Translations under genes and position numbers: made by a program
In this document: piece by piece, positions 34,557-43,112 of the stretch
Layout of the letters: each line of letters opens with the position of its first letter
Position numbering within the stretch: position 1 is the first letter of the stretch
The notes under the pieces: generated by a model
What the model was told of the DNA's origin: nothing
What the model saw: the letters and a program-made list of their open reading frames with translations, nothing else
The model's database searches: none
Source: CAITJF01 sp032654645
GTDB taxonomy: Bacteria; Pseudomonadota; Gammaproteobacteria; Burkholderiales; Gallionellaceae
Direction of reading: 5' to 3'
Assembly (NCBI GenBank): GCA_032654645.1
Contig: JAULAW010000015.1
Coordinates: 620,001-684,000 of the forward strand
Length of the DNA stretch: 64,000 bases

Positions 34557-35747
34557 ATGCAACGTCAAAAGCAGCTTACCGATTGGCTCAAAGGCCAATT
34601 TCCCGGCAGCGCTTTCGATCTCGCACCGGCCTCTGCCGATGCCAGCTTCCGCCGCTACTTCCGCGCTACCTTCCCCGGCCGCTCTCTAATTGTTATGGAC
34701 GCCCCACCGCAACATGAGAACTGCCGCCCGTTTCTGCATGTTGCCAAACTGTTCGAGGATGCCGGTGCACATGTTCCATATGTGTACGCACAAGACCTGG
34801 AGCAAGGCTTCCTGCTGCTGTCAGATTTGGGCAACACCACTTACCTGCAAGCGTTGAGGGCGGACAACGCGCAAGAACTGTATGCCGCCGCGACCGATGC
34901 GCTGATCCGCATCCAGCTTGCCAGCCGTGAGAACGAACTGCCGCCTTACGACGAAACCTTGCTGATGCGCGAGATGCGCTTGTTTCCGGAGTGGTACATC
35001 GGCAAACATCTGCAGGTGGCGCTGGATGAAAAACAAATTGCCACGCTGGAATCCATTTTCCGGCGCATCATCCAGAGCAATCTGACGCAGCCGCGCGTGT
35101 ATGTGCACCGCGATTACCATTCGCGCAACCTGATGCATATCGAATCCCCTCTCGCTAACTCTCTGGATGAAACAACTAGCCATTCCACTAAGTCACCAAA
35201 CTACGGTGACCAAGTGGCTGGTTATAGGCTGCCAAAGACCGCAGCCAAGTCGCTGGTTACCCCGCAAGCGGGAGAAAGAACTAACGAGAAGTGGGGTAAG
35301 CAGGCAATCCGCGAAGCGGATGCTCGCAAAAGCAATTTTCTATCCTCGCCCGGCATACTGGATTTTCAGGATGCCGTGTATGGCCCCATCACTTACGATC
35401 TCGCCTCGTTGTTCAAGGATGCCTACATCCGCTGGGAGGAGGCAGAAGTGCTGGACTGGCTGATTCGCTATTGGGAAAAAGCGCGCAAGGCCGGTTTGGC
35501 GGTGCATGAAGATTTTTCCGCGTTCTACCGCGACTACGAATGGATGGGGGTGCAGCGCCACCTGAAAATATTGGGCATCTTCGCGCGCCTGTACCACCGC
35601 GACGGCAAAGAGGGTTACCTGAAAGATCTGCCGCTGGTAATGGATTATTTGCACCGCGCCTGCGAACGTTATATTGACCTCAAGCCGCTGCTTAACCTGC
35701 TGGATATGCTGGAGCAGAAAAAACCTGTGGTGGGGTACACCTTTTGA
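34557..35747 (+). CDS. amgK: anomeric MurNAc/GlcNAc kinase with in-frame repeat insertion
   Basis: The product is an APH-fold kinase phosphorylating MurNAc/GlcNAc at C1 in cell-wall recycling; family motifs are FLLLSDLGNTTYLQAL, the catalytic VYVHRDYHSRNLM and ILDFQDAVYGPITYDL. At 396 residues it is ~60 longer than usual: residues ~197-262 (35139-35348) separate HRDYHSRNLM from GILDFQDAV and are encoded by repeat DNA (modules shared with MITE-A copy 2 and MITE-C copy 2) that stays open in this frame. The insert lies between the catalytic loop and the metal-binding DFQD, so activity needs testing. murU follows. Confidence 0.88.
   Translation: MQRQKQLTDWLKGQFPGSAFDLAPASADASFRRYFRATFPGRSLIVMDAPPQHENCRPFLHVAKLFEDAGAHVPYVYAQDLEQGFLLLSDLGNTTYLQALRADNAQELYAAATDALIRIQLASRENELPPYDETLLMREMRLFPEWYIGKHLQVALDEKQIATLESIFRRIIQSNLTQPRVYVHRDYHSRNLMHIESPLANSLDETTSHSTKSPNYGDQVAGYRLPKTAAKSLVTPQAGERTNEKWGKQAIREADARKSNFLSSPGILDFQDAVYGPITYDLASLFKDAYIRWEEAEVLDWLIRYWEKARKAGLAVHEDFSAFYRDYEWMGVQRHLKILGIFARLYHRDGKEGYLKDLPLVMDYLHRACERYIDLKPLLNLLDMLEQKKPVVGYTF
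35139..35348 (+). repeat. in-frame repeat insertion inside amgK
   Basis: About 200 bp containing AACTAGCCATTCCACTAAG and CCAAGTGGCTGGTTAT (also in MITE-A copy 2 and, in part, at 28526), then CCCCGCAAGCGGGAGAAAG and GTGGGGTAAGCAGGCAATCC (also at 21808 in MITE-C copy 2). It has no stop codon in the amgK frame. Confidence 0.75.
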
Positions 35748-35876
35748 TGCTACGCATCTCCCCCTATCCAACTTTCCCCCGCAGTGCGTGGTTGTTGCCG
35801 ATTTATCGGCTTTACAACCACGGCCTACCCCTTGCGGGTGCGCGGGCGAGGGGGCGAACGTGAAAGGCATAAACCC

Positions 35877-36614
35877 ATGATGGCCATGCTGCTGGCCGCC
35901 GGGCGGGGCGAACGCATGCGCCCGCTCACCGACCTCACACCTAAACCTTTGCTGTTGGCCGGTGGCAAACCGCTGATCTTGTGGCACATCGAAAGATTAT
36001 CGCGCGCGGGCATCACTGATCTGGTCATCAACCACGCCCACCTCGGCCAGCAACTTGAAAACGCCTTGGGCGACGGAGGCCGCTTTGGCGTCCATATCCG
36101 CTACTCGCCGGAACACCCGTCCGCGCTGGAAACAGCGGGCGGCATCGCTCATGCCTTGCACCTGCTGGGAGAGGAGCCGTTCGCGGTGATCAACGGCGAC
36201 ATCTACTGCAACTACGATTTCGGGCATCTGCCCGCGCATGTGGCGGCGCTCCAGGCCAGCAATGACACCGCGCATCTGGTGCTGATCAACAACCCACCCC
36301 ATCATCCGAACGGCGATTTCCATTTGCTTGATGGGCGTCTTCTCCCCTCTCCCGCTGGCGGGAGAGGGGTTGGGGGTGAGGGGTTGCCCGCGAAGCTTAC
36401 CTTCAGCGGCATCGGCATCTATAAAACTATTTTGTTCCACCACATACCGCGCGGAACTGCCGCTCCGCTTGCTCCGCTGTTGCGCGCGCAGATAGCGTTG
36501 GGCAAGGTAAGCGGCGAACACTACAGCGGCTACTGGGTGGATGTAGGCACTCCGCAACGCCTGGAAGAACTCGACAAGCAATTGTGCGCATCGCAGAATG
36601 TCAGCCATGATTAA
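35877..36614 (+). CDS. murU: MurNAc-1-P uridylyltransferase with in-frame palindrome
   Basis: The 245-residue nucleotidyltransferase makes UDP-MurNAc from MurNAc-1-P, downstream of AmgK in recycling. It begins MLLAAGRGERMRPLTDLTPK and shows INGDIYCNYDF and GYWVDVGTPQRLEEL. I chose the ATG at 35877, where the signature starts; the frame is open further upstream. Residues ~154-171 (LLPSPAGGRGVGGEGLP) are encoded by a CTCTCCCGCTGGCGGGAGAG palindrome inserted in frame between NGDFHLLDGR and KLTFSGIGIY, where orthologues usually have a short turn. The palindrome probably adds a surface loop. Confidence 0.9.
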   Translation: MMAMLLAAGRGERMRPLTDLTPKPLLLAGGKPLILWHIERLSRAGITDLVINHAHLGQQLENALGDGGRFGVHIRYSPEHPSALETAGGIAHALHLLGEEPFAVINGDIYCNYDFGHLPAHVAALQASNDTAHLVLINNPPHHPNGDFHLLDGRLLPSPAGGRGVGGEGLPAKLTFSGIGIYKTILFHHIPRGTAAPLAPLLRAQIALGKVSGEHYSGYWVDVGTPQRLEELDKQLCASQNVSHD

Positions 36615-37923
36615 TCCAACCCTATACAAACAACGCCGCGACCGCCTGATGCAAAAAATGCAGCGCGGCATCGCCGTCATTCCCACCGCTCCTGAAGTGT
36701 TGCGCAACGGTGATGCGCACTATCCTTACCGCTACAACAGCCACTTTTATTACCTCACCGGTTTTGACGAACCGGAAGCCGTGTTGGTGCTGGTCGTGAA
36801 CCCTGGCGCCAATGTTTCGCCGCAAGCCATCCTGTTTTGCCGCGAAAAAAACATGGAACGTGAAATCTGGGATGGATTTCGGCACGGGCCGGAAGCCGCA
36901 CACACCGAGTTCGGTTTCGATGCAGCCTTCCCCATCGCGCAACTCGACGACAAACTCACCGAATTGATGGGTAACCAGCCCGCGCTGTTCCATCCGCTGG
37001 GCGCGCATGCCGCTTGGGATGACCGCATTCTCGCGTTGCGCGCCAGGGTGCAGGCGCAGGCGCGCATCGGCATCACGGCGCCGAATGAAATTCATGATGT
37101 GCGCATGTTGCTGGACGAAATGCGCCTGATCAAGGATAGCGAAGAACTCGCCACCATGCGCCGCGCCGCCGCCATCTCCACCGCTGCGCACATCCGCGCC
37201 ATGTGCGCCACCCATCCCGGCAAAATGGAATATGAAATCGAAGCGGAGTTGCTGCACGAGTTCCGCCGCAGCGGCGCACAAGCGCCAGCCTACACCCCCA
37301 TTGTCGCGGGCGGCGCCAATGCCTGCGTATTGCACTACATCGGCAACAACGCGGCGCTCAAGGATGGCGACCTGCTGCTGATAGACGCGGGTTGTGAAGT
37401 GGATGGCTATGCCGCCGACATCACGCGCACCTTTCCGGTAAATGGAAAATTCAGCGCCGCACAAAAGGATGTATATGAACTGGTGCTGGCGGCGCAGGCC
37501 GCAGCCATAATGTCTGCCCAGCCCGGCAAGCGCTGGAACGAGCCGCATGACGCCGCGCTGCGTGTGCTGGCGCAGGGCATGATAGACCTCGGGCTTTGCC
37601 GGGGCAGCCTCGATGGCGTGCTGGAAAGCGAAGGCTACAAGCGCTTCTACATGCACCGCACCGGCCACTGGCTCGGCATGGACGTGCATGACGTGGGCGC
37701 CTACAAGCAGGACGGCAACTGGCGCACGCTGCAACCCGGCATGACGCTGACCGTTGAACCCGGCTGCTACATCCGCCCCGCCGACGATGTGCCGCAGGCA
37801 TTCTGGAACATCGGCATCCGCATCGAAGATGATGTGGCCATCGGCGCAGAGGGCTGCGAGGTGCTGACCGAAGCCGCACCAAAAACGCTGGCGGCGATTG
37901 AAGAGATCATGAACCCGGACTGA
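36598..37923 (+). CDS. pepP: Xaa-Pro aminopeptidase P
   Basis: The 441-residue metalloprotease removes N-terminal residues preceding proline. An AMP_N domain (YPYRYNSHFYYLTGFDEPEA) precedes a pita-bread domain with the dimetal ligands in LLIDAGCEVDGYAADITRTF, MHRTGHWLGMDVHDVG, TVEPGCYIRP and IRIEDDVAI. The start overlaps the end of murU by 17 bp. Another ATG at 36607 is equally possible. Confidence 0.96.
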   Translation: MSAMINPTLYKQRRDRLMQKMQRGIAVIPTAPEVLRNGDAHYPYRYNSHFYYLTGFDEPEAVLVLVVNPGANVSPQAILFCREKNMEREIWDGFRHGPEAAHTEFGFDAAFPIAQLDDKLTELMGNQPALFHPLGAHAAWDDRILALRARVQAQARIGITAPNEIHDVRMLLDEMRLIKDSEELATMRRAAAISTAAHIRAMCATHPGKMEYEIEAELLHEFRRSGAQAPAYTPIVAGGANACVLHYIGNNAALKDGDLLLIDAGCEVDGYAADITRTFPVNGKFSAAQKDVYELVLAAQAAAIMSAQPGKRWNEPHDAALRVLAQGMIDLGLCRGSLDGVLESEGYKRFYMHRTGHWLGMDVHDVGAYKQDGNWRTLQPGMTLTVEPGCYIRPADDVPQAFWNIGIRIEDDVAIGAEGCEVLTEAAPKTLAAIEEIMNPD

Positions 37924-37995
37924 ATGCGCGACACAGGTATTTTGCAGGGTCGGCCAAGCAGCAATTCAAGCGCGGAAAATAACGGGGATATATCC

Positions 37996-38205
37996 CGCTT
38001 ACCCACCCAGATACGCACGTTGCACGGCATCGCTGCCCAGCAGTTCACTTGCTGCGCCACACAAGGTAATCAACCCGCTTTCCATGACATAGCCGCGCCG
38101 CGCAACTTGCAGCGCCAGCTTTGCATTCTGCTCGACCAGCAGAATCGAAACGCCTTGTTCAGCAGTTTGGGACGCGACATCGTGGCCGCGCCATTGCCAC
38201 TATTG
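37996..38205 (-). pseudogene. degenerate second copy of the livF 3' end
   Basis: From 37996 to about 38158 the sequence matches 43532-43693, the last ~160 bp of livF, with around ten mismatches. It includes CTTTCCATGACATAGCCGCG and GAATCGAAACGCCTTG. Further left-to-right it jumps to a stretch encoding MSRPKLL, a motif located ~35 codons upstream in intact livF, so an internal deletion has occurred. It marks the left edge of the decayed island. Confidence 0.8.
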
Positions 38206-38295
38206 GCAATGGCGCCATCGGCTTTACCGTCGCAGTCGGCAGATCGCTTGGCTATATCGCCACCGACCTTAGCTTCCATCTGAGATTAGCAAAGA

Positions 38296-38385
38296 TTACA
38301 ACTGATGCTTCAATCTATCTGTGATTTCTTTAGCCTGAATATAGTACCCATGTGCCCGCTGCATTGGCACGCCAACACCTTTGAT
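38296..38385 (-). pseudogene. 3' part of FtsK-like ATPase gene, cut by IS1380 element
   Basis: The minus strand reads IKGVGVPMQRAHGYYIQAKE and ends DRLKHQL. Joined across the IS (removing it and one TTGAT copy) it continues GAESLLGKGDML from 40126, giving GKGDMLIKGVGVPMQRAHG. In FtsK/SpoIIIE motor domains GKGDML is followed by such a segment. The gene was therefore intact before the insertion. Confidence 0.85.
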
Positions 38386-40120
38386 CCTATTTTCCTCTGT
38401 TGAAATTAGCCGACTTGCTTCAAACTGAGTGCTGACGTGGTGTTCAATCAAATTGGGAGGGTCACCCGATGGGTGAGGTGCGATTTGAGCAAAAACCGCT
38501 GGCAAAAGCTGTCGGCAACGCGCTGTCTGAACAAGCGCGCGAGGTTCATCGAGTAACGACGCCGGGAGGCCAATTTCAGGTTCGCTGGGACGAAGGGGGC
38601 AGCGCCACGGCGCTGGGACAGCTGGCATTTTTTGCCGAGTTTTTGGAAGTGTCCGGATTGTTCGAGCACTGGGTCGACGGTTGCCCGATGAATTACAGCA
38701 GCCCCAACGCACCGGAAGTGCGAGATGTTCTGGGCACGTGGCTGCTCTCGATCCTGGATGGGCAAAAGCGCTATGCGCATGTGGCATGCCTGCGCGGCGA
38801 CGCGGTGGCTGTGGAAATACTGGGCATGAGCAAGATCATCAGCGACGAGAGCTTGCGCCGGGCATTGGCGCATCTGGCGCCGAGTTCGGGCAAGCGCTGC
38901 GCCGAAGAAGAACGGGCAAAGCGTGAAGCCCAGCTGGCAAGGAGTTCGGCGTGGATGGATGCCGCGCTTGAGGAGAGCACGAGCGAGGCGCTAAATACGC
39001 CGTGGATACTCGACACCGACACGACGATCAAGCCGCTCTACGGGCATCAGGACGGAGCCGAAATCAGTTACAACCCGAGAAAGCCGGGGCGACCGAGCCA
39101 CGCCATCCACACCTACTGGATAGGCAACGTGCGCATGGTGCTCGATGCCGAAGTGCAAAGCGGCAAGGCACATGCGGCGAAACACAGCCTGCCCCGTTTG
39201 CGCACATTGCTGGAGGGGTTGCCACCCGAGAAGCGCCCACGGCTGGTGCGGGGAGACTGCGCGTTCGGCAACGAGACGGTGATGGGGGAAATGGAAAACC
39301 TGGACCAAGCCTACCTGTTCAAGCTGCGCCAAAGCGCGGGCGTCAAACGCCTGATCGAGCGCCAATGGTCGCGCGACGACTGGAGCGATGCGGGGCAAGG
39401 TTTCTACGCCGTCGAAGCGGAACTGAAGCTGGCGGGCTGGAGCCGCGCCCGTCGCGTGATCGTGATGCGGCGGGCGGTCAAAGGCAGTCTCGTGGCGGAT
39501 GAAAAAACCTCGGGCAAGAGCAAGAAGCAACAGAGCCTGCAATTTGCCGATGTCAGCCAACCCGCCAACATCTGGGAGTACGCCGTTCTGATCACCAACA
39601 CGGGTTACGCTCTGGAGGCCATCGGCCAGCTGTATCGTGACCGTGCCGACTGCGAAAACGGGTTTGATGAAATGAAAAACCAGTGGGGCTGGGGCGGCTA
39701 CACCACGCAGGACATGGAACGATGCAATCTCTCGGCCAGAGCGGTCGCGCTGATCTACAACTGGTGGAGCTGGTACGTCCGCCTCGCGCACCCGAAGGCT
39801 CGCCTGGAAGCCATCACCAGCCGACCGTTGCTGCTTGGCGGGATCGCGCGCTTGACCCGCCACGCCGGACAGTCGCGTCTTCTGGTCACGATCACCCACG
39901 TCGCGGGCGAACAGGTCAAAAGCATGATCGCCAATATCCGCAAGGGGCTCGACCATATTCTTCATGCTGCGCCACAGTTGACAAAACTGGAGCGCTGGAA
40001 GGCGCTGGTTCGCTATATCGTCGCAAAAATCATCGCGGCCAAGTCGAAAGATCAGCCGCCGCGACACCCGTTGCCACCGGATATGGCGCAGTTCGCAACG
40101 GGGTAACAGAGGAATTTAGG
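38386..40120 (+). mobile_element. IS1380-type insertion sequence
   Basis: A 1735-bp element with ends CCTATTTTCCTCTGTTGAAA and (reverse complement) CCTAAATTCCTCTGTTACCC and a perfect 5-bp target duplication TTGAT (38381-38385 and 40121-40125). CC-starting ends with short 4-5 bp duplications are typical of IS1380 elements. It carries one full-length transposase gene and lies inside an FtsK-like gene. It looks intact and is the plausible driver of MITE family A. Confidence 0.88.
38469..40106 (+). CDS. IS1380-type DDE transposase
   Basis: The 545-residue transposase has DDE-fold residues visible in LDTDTTIKPLYGHQDG (D1), LVRGDCAFGNETVM (D2) and the YRDRADCENGFDEMKNQWGW block (E), the latter resembling the Y-x2-R-x3-E block of IS4/IS1380 enzymes. 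The frame is uninterrupted and ends 14 bp before the right terminus, so the enzyme may be active. IS4 affiliation is the alternative; the termini and target duplication favour IS1380. Confidence 0.85.
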   Translation: MGEVRFEQKPLAKAVGNALSEQAREVHRVTTPGGQFQVRWDEGGSATALGQLAFFAEFLEVSGLFEHWVDGCPMNYSSPNAPEVRDVLGTWLLSILDGQKRYAHVACLRGDAVAVEILGMSKIISDESLRRALAHLAPSSGKRCAEEERAKREAQLARSSAWMDAALEESTSEALNTPWILDTDTTIKPLYGHQDGAEISYNPRKPGRPSHAIHTYWIGNVRMVLDAEVQSGKAHAAKHSLPRLRTLLEGLPPEKRPRLVRGDCAFGNETVMGEMENLDQAYLFKLRQSAGVKRLIERQWSRDDWSDAGQGFYAVEAELKLAGWSRARRVIVMRRAVKGSLVADEKTSGKSKKQQSLQFADVSQPANIWEYAVLITNTGYALEAIGQLYRDRADCENGFDEMKNQWGWGGYTTQDMERCNLSARAVALIYNWWSWYVRLAHPKARLEAITSRPLLLGGIARLTRHAGQSRLLVTITHVAGEQVKSMIANIRKGLDHILHAAPQLTKLERWKALVRYIVAKIIAAKSKDQPPRHPLPPDMAQFATG

Positions 40121-40125
40121 TTGAT

Positions 40126-40779
40126 TAGCATGTCGCCTTTGCCCAGCAACGACTCGGCCCCTGTCTCATCAAGGATGATGGTTGATTCGGTTGCCTTCTG
40201 AACTTTGAGGGCAATACGCGCTGGGCAGTTACTGCGTAATAAACCGCTGAATGTTTTTGCATCTGGACGTTGAGTAGCGAGAATGAGATGTATGCCCGCA
40301 GACCGTGCTTTTTGTGCCAATTGCACCAGCTTCTCCTCGGCACTTTTACCAGATTTACCTTGCATAACCAGGTCAGCTAATTCATCCACTGCAACAACGA
40401 TCCATCCGCCCTCAAAACCACGCTCACGGGCTTCCGTCAAATTTTTCACGCCTAGCTCAGCAAATTGAGCATAGCGCCTTTCCATTTCGTCCACCAACTT
40501 ATTGAGCAAGCCGATTGCAGCCGATATTGAAGTAGCAATATCTGCGTACAGCACCCCACAATCTCGCCATAGTAAGAACTCAACTTGTTTGGGATCGATC
40601 AATGCCAACTTGACTGGTCTATTATGTGATGCAAGGAAGAGGCTTAACAGCAATGCGTTAACACATACGCTTTTGCCGCTACCAGTCGTGCCGCCAACTA
40701 ACAGGTGCGGTGCGTCAGCCAAGTCAAACACCACGGGAACACCTACTACAAGCGAATCAATTCTTGCTGTAAGCGCCAT
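40126..40779 (-). pseudogene. 5' part of FtsK/SpoIIIE-like ATPase gene, cut by IS1380 element
   Basis: It encodes about 218 residues of an FtsK-type motor: PHLLVGGTTGSGKSVCVNAL (Walker A), VKLALIDPKQVEFLLW, WIVVAVDELADLVMQGKSG (Walker B) and HLILATQRPDAKTFSGLL. There is no membrane or gamma domain, so it was a short soluble translocase of roughly 250 residues, unlike the cell-division FtsK. It may have belonged to the neighbouring DNA-modification island, but that link is inference. Confidence 0.88.
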
Positions 40780-40940
40780 TGTTCTTCTTCAGCCTGTTTA
40801 TGTGCCTCTAGTGCTTGGCGCAGACTTGTTGCTGAAACTCGAGTTGTTGCGCGCATGTCCGCGAGTTTATTGCGCTCGTTGGCTTGCAGGTAGCTATGCC
40901 AAATAGCATCCGCGCATTCTGGCGGTCTGGGATAGTTGTA
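40746..40940 (-). pseudogene. uncharacterised coiled-coil fragment upstream of the FtsK-like gene
   Basis: A minus-strand frame reads RPPECADAIWHSYLQANERN, then KLADMRATTRVSATSLRQAL and EAHKQAEEEQWRLQQELIRL before a stop 34 bp inside the FtsK-like gene. There is an in-frame stop just upstream and no good start, while a neighbouring frame remains open, so a frameshift is likely. I do not recognise the family. From 40941 to 41113 I see nothing supportable. Confidence 0.4.
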
Positions 40941-41113
40941 ACGTCAGTCGCTGTTCAGGAATCAGCACATCATGTGCAACCCACGATCTTTTTCAACGCA
41001 TGAAGAATCTCTATCAGGGATATTGCGCGACAACCCTAGCATAAGGAAGGCCGATGCTCCTCTGTTAAGGTGGGAAGTTCTAACGCTCCCCCACACACAA
41101 ATGAGACCGGCCT

Positions 41114-41656
41114 ATGCATCGGATTGTATCTGGCATTATCACGCTTCAGCAACATATTGAAACCCTGCACAGCACACCTGAAGTCTACCGGCCCGCGCAG
41201 TGCCCTCTCTGTGGATTGGCAGGTCTTTGGCGACACGGTTGTTATTATCGCAAGTCAAATCGTCGCCCGTTGCCAGGCGATGAATCCCTTTACCTGATCG
41301 AGATTCCTCGTTATCTATGCCCTGATTGCCACGGAACCTGTTCGCGCCTGCCTTCGTGCATTCCGCCCCGTCGCTGGTATAGCTGGCTGTTGCAGCAGCA
41401 GGTTCTGCTATGTTTGCTGGTAGTCAATTCGTTGCACGGATGCGCTGCCAAGTTTGGTATTTGTCGGAGCACCGTTCGCCGGTGGTGGAATTGGCTGCAA
41501 TCTCGCACGGTCGATTTTGAATTCTACTTGCGAAGCCGTTTCCCCGAGTGGGGGCGGGCAACCGATTGGAATTCGTTCTGGCGATGTTGCTTGGACGACA
41601 TGCCGTTGAGCGAAGTAATGGCATCCCTCGATCATGATGGAGTAGAAATCCCATGA
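41114..41656 (+). CDS. zinc-ribbon/HTH transposon-associated protein (DUF6431-like)
   Basis: The 180-residue protein has two cysteine pairs (QCPLCGLAGLWRHGCYYRKS and RYLCPDCHGTCSRLPSC), a zinc-ribbon pattern, followed by a helix-turn-helix-like segment (CAAKFGICRSTVRRWWNWL). I recall such proteins preceding transposase genes in betaproteobacterial elements, and the next gene is a truncated transposase, so it is probably the accessory DNA-binding protein of that element. The C-terminal ~40 residues are polar. Mechanism unknown. Confidence 0.6.
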   Translation: MHRIVSGIITLQQHIETLHSTPEVYRPAQCPLCGLAGLWRHGCYYRKSNRRPLPGDESLYLIEIPRYLCPDCHGTCSRLPSCIPPRRWYSWLLQQQVLLCLLVVNSLHGCAAKFGICRSTVRRWWNWLQSRTVDFEFYLRSRFPEWGRATDWNSFWRCCLDDMPLSEVMASLDHDGVEIP

Positions 41657-41785
41657 TGCACTGACATTTATTCGGCGCGTGACAGGTGTTTTCGCCATAC
41701 GCTGTCTACCCCACACACTTTAGCCTGTTTTTTAATCTTTTGATTTCTGGTTCCATGCATGCTTCTTTAACCACGAGGAGCAAGC

Positions 41786-42058
41786 ATGAAACAGATTGAT
41801 AAGACCGCATTGTTTCGCCTGTCAGTCATCGGGCAACTGGTCAGCCGGGAGAGCTTGCAGCGAGGACAACTGCAGCAAATCATCCGCGAACTGGCGCAAC
41901 AGAGCTACGTCATTCCCGGCTCGTGCCGCACTCAACTGGGCGAGAAGACCATTCAGGCCTGGTATTACAATTGGCAGAAGGGGGGTATCGAAGCATTGGT
42001 TCCGCAGATCCGCGCAGACCGTGGATTATCCAAACTCACCCCTGAAGTTCAAGAGGCT
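41786..42058 (+). pseudogene. N-terminal fragment of a transposase gene
   Basis: About 91 codons start MKQIDKTALFRLSVIGQLVS and contain QQIIRELAQQSYVIPGS, EKTIQAWYYNWQKGGIEAL and RGLSKLTPEVQEAI, the HTH region of a DDE transposase whose catalytic part is missing. The sequence switches to dndD-like DNA at about 42058. A good ribosome site (ACGAGGAGC) precedes the ATG. Confidence 0.75.
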
Positions 42059-42061
42059 ATC

Positions 42062-42300
42062 CCTTCTGCACGCGGCATCCAGCCACCAGTTTGGGCGCGC
42101 ACTTCCACCACCACCTTTTGGTCATTGTATTTTCCTTTGCTGTTGAAAAACCACCTGCGAGTCACCCGTAGCGCACCATCGTCCTCGCGCGAAAATTCCA
42201 CACTGACCTCCATGCGCTCATGCCCTTCGGCTGGTGCAAGCCGATGAAAGGCGGTTTCAAGGAAGTGTCCATAACTTTTTGTCTTGAGTCCTGCGCTATC
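42062..42300 (-). pseudogene. dndD-like ATPase gene fragment
   Basis: The minus strand encodes GLKTKSYGHFLETAFHRLAP, MEVSVEFSREDDGALRVTRR and NDQKVVVEVRAQTGG. This looks like the part of DndD/SMC-type ATPases after the P-loop, where the ABC core resumes (...VSVEF....G...V.R.W). The N-terminal P-loop and everything after ~80 residues are gone. Assignment is by similarity of pattern and adjacency to dndC. Confidence 0.5.
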
Positions 42301-42989
42301 AAGCGCTTTATGCTTGATAGCCTCTCCCATACATTATCAGTCGCCAAATCAACAATAGGACGATAAATAAAAGCCCCTTTTAAATCCTTGTGTGGATGCA
42401 AGCGCGAATCTGCGTCGTTAGGATAGGCTTCTACGCTACGCCGCCGCGTAGCAGACTCATCCTTTCGCACACCTAGCAAAATAATTGCTGATCCACATGC
42501 TGCCACTTGGTCGAGTATGTAGCGGCTGGTTGGCTGGATTTTCAAACGGTCAGTACACCAACGCATGGTGGAGTTAGGGCTTGGATAACCCTTCCCGATG
42601 AGCAGCACCCAGAAAGTGTTATCAGAATTCGGTTTGGTAGCAGTTACTGTAATGGGGAGTGCCAGCATTTCTGCTGCGTGACGAATCTCTTGTAATGATT
42701 GATGCAAGTGCGCCGCCACCAACGGGCTTTCAACCAACGTGTCGTTAGCTATGATGTGTACGGGGCGTGTTAAGCGGCTAGGGGAAATATCGAGCAATGC
42801 AGAAAACACTGCATGAGCAACTAGCGTGCTGTCCTTCCCGCCGGAAAATCCAACAATCCAAGGAAACTCCTGAGCATCGGACAGATATTCGTTGCGGATA
42901 TCAGACAAGACTTGCCTAAAGAGCGTATCGCTGCTTATGGTGTCTTGAACATCAATCTCTGGAATTTGCACCAGCAAGCTTTGAACCAT
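42300..42989 (-). pseudogene. dndC: truncated dndC (DNA phosphorothioation sulfurtransferase)
   Basis: About 230 residues of DndC: the PAPS-reductase-type loop FPWIVGFSGGKDSTLVAHAV, HIIANDTLVESPLVAAHLH, TFWVLLIGKGYPSPN, MRWCTDRLKIQPTSRYI and IILLGVRKDESATRRRSVEA, ending at YRPIVDLATDNVWERL. DndC normally exceeds 450 residues, so the C-terminal half is lost; the frame runs on into dndD-like DNA after a deletion near 42300. I prefer the ATG at 42989; one at 43079 would place the palindrome at 43040 inside the gene. No dndA, B or E is seen. Confidence 0.87.
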
Positions 42990-43039
42990 TGTAGTCACGC
43001 AACCAGTAACCAAACGAGAATGTGTTACTTTACCATTAG

Positions 43040-43056
43040 TTACGTCATTAACGTAA
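43040..43056. promoter_or_regulatory. palindromic operator candidate between dndC and the XRE gene
   Basis: TTACGTCATTAACGTAA is a 6-bp perfect inverted repeat with a 5-bp spacer in the AT-rich gap between the divergent dndC and XRE genes. The adjacent TTAGTTAC and GTTAAC strings could be further half-sites. The XRE product is the obvious candidate ligand. Confidence 0.45.
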
Positions 43057-43112
43057 TTATCTGTTAACCGCCACTTCACCCATGCTATTGCTTAGCCCGG
43101 TAACTTTACGGC

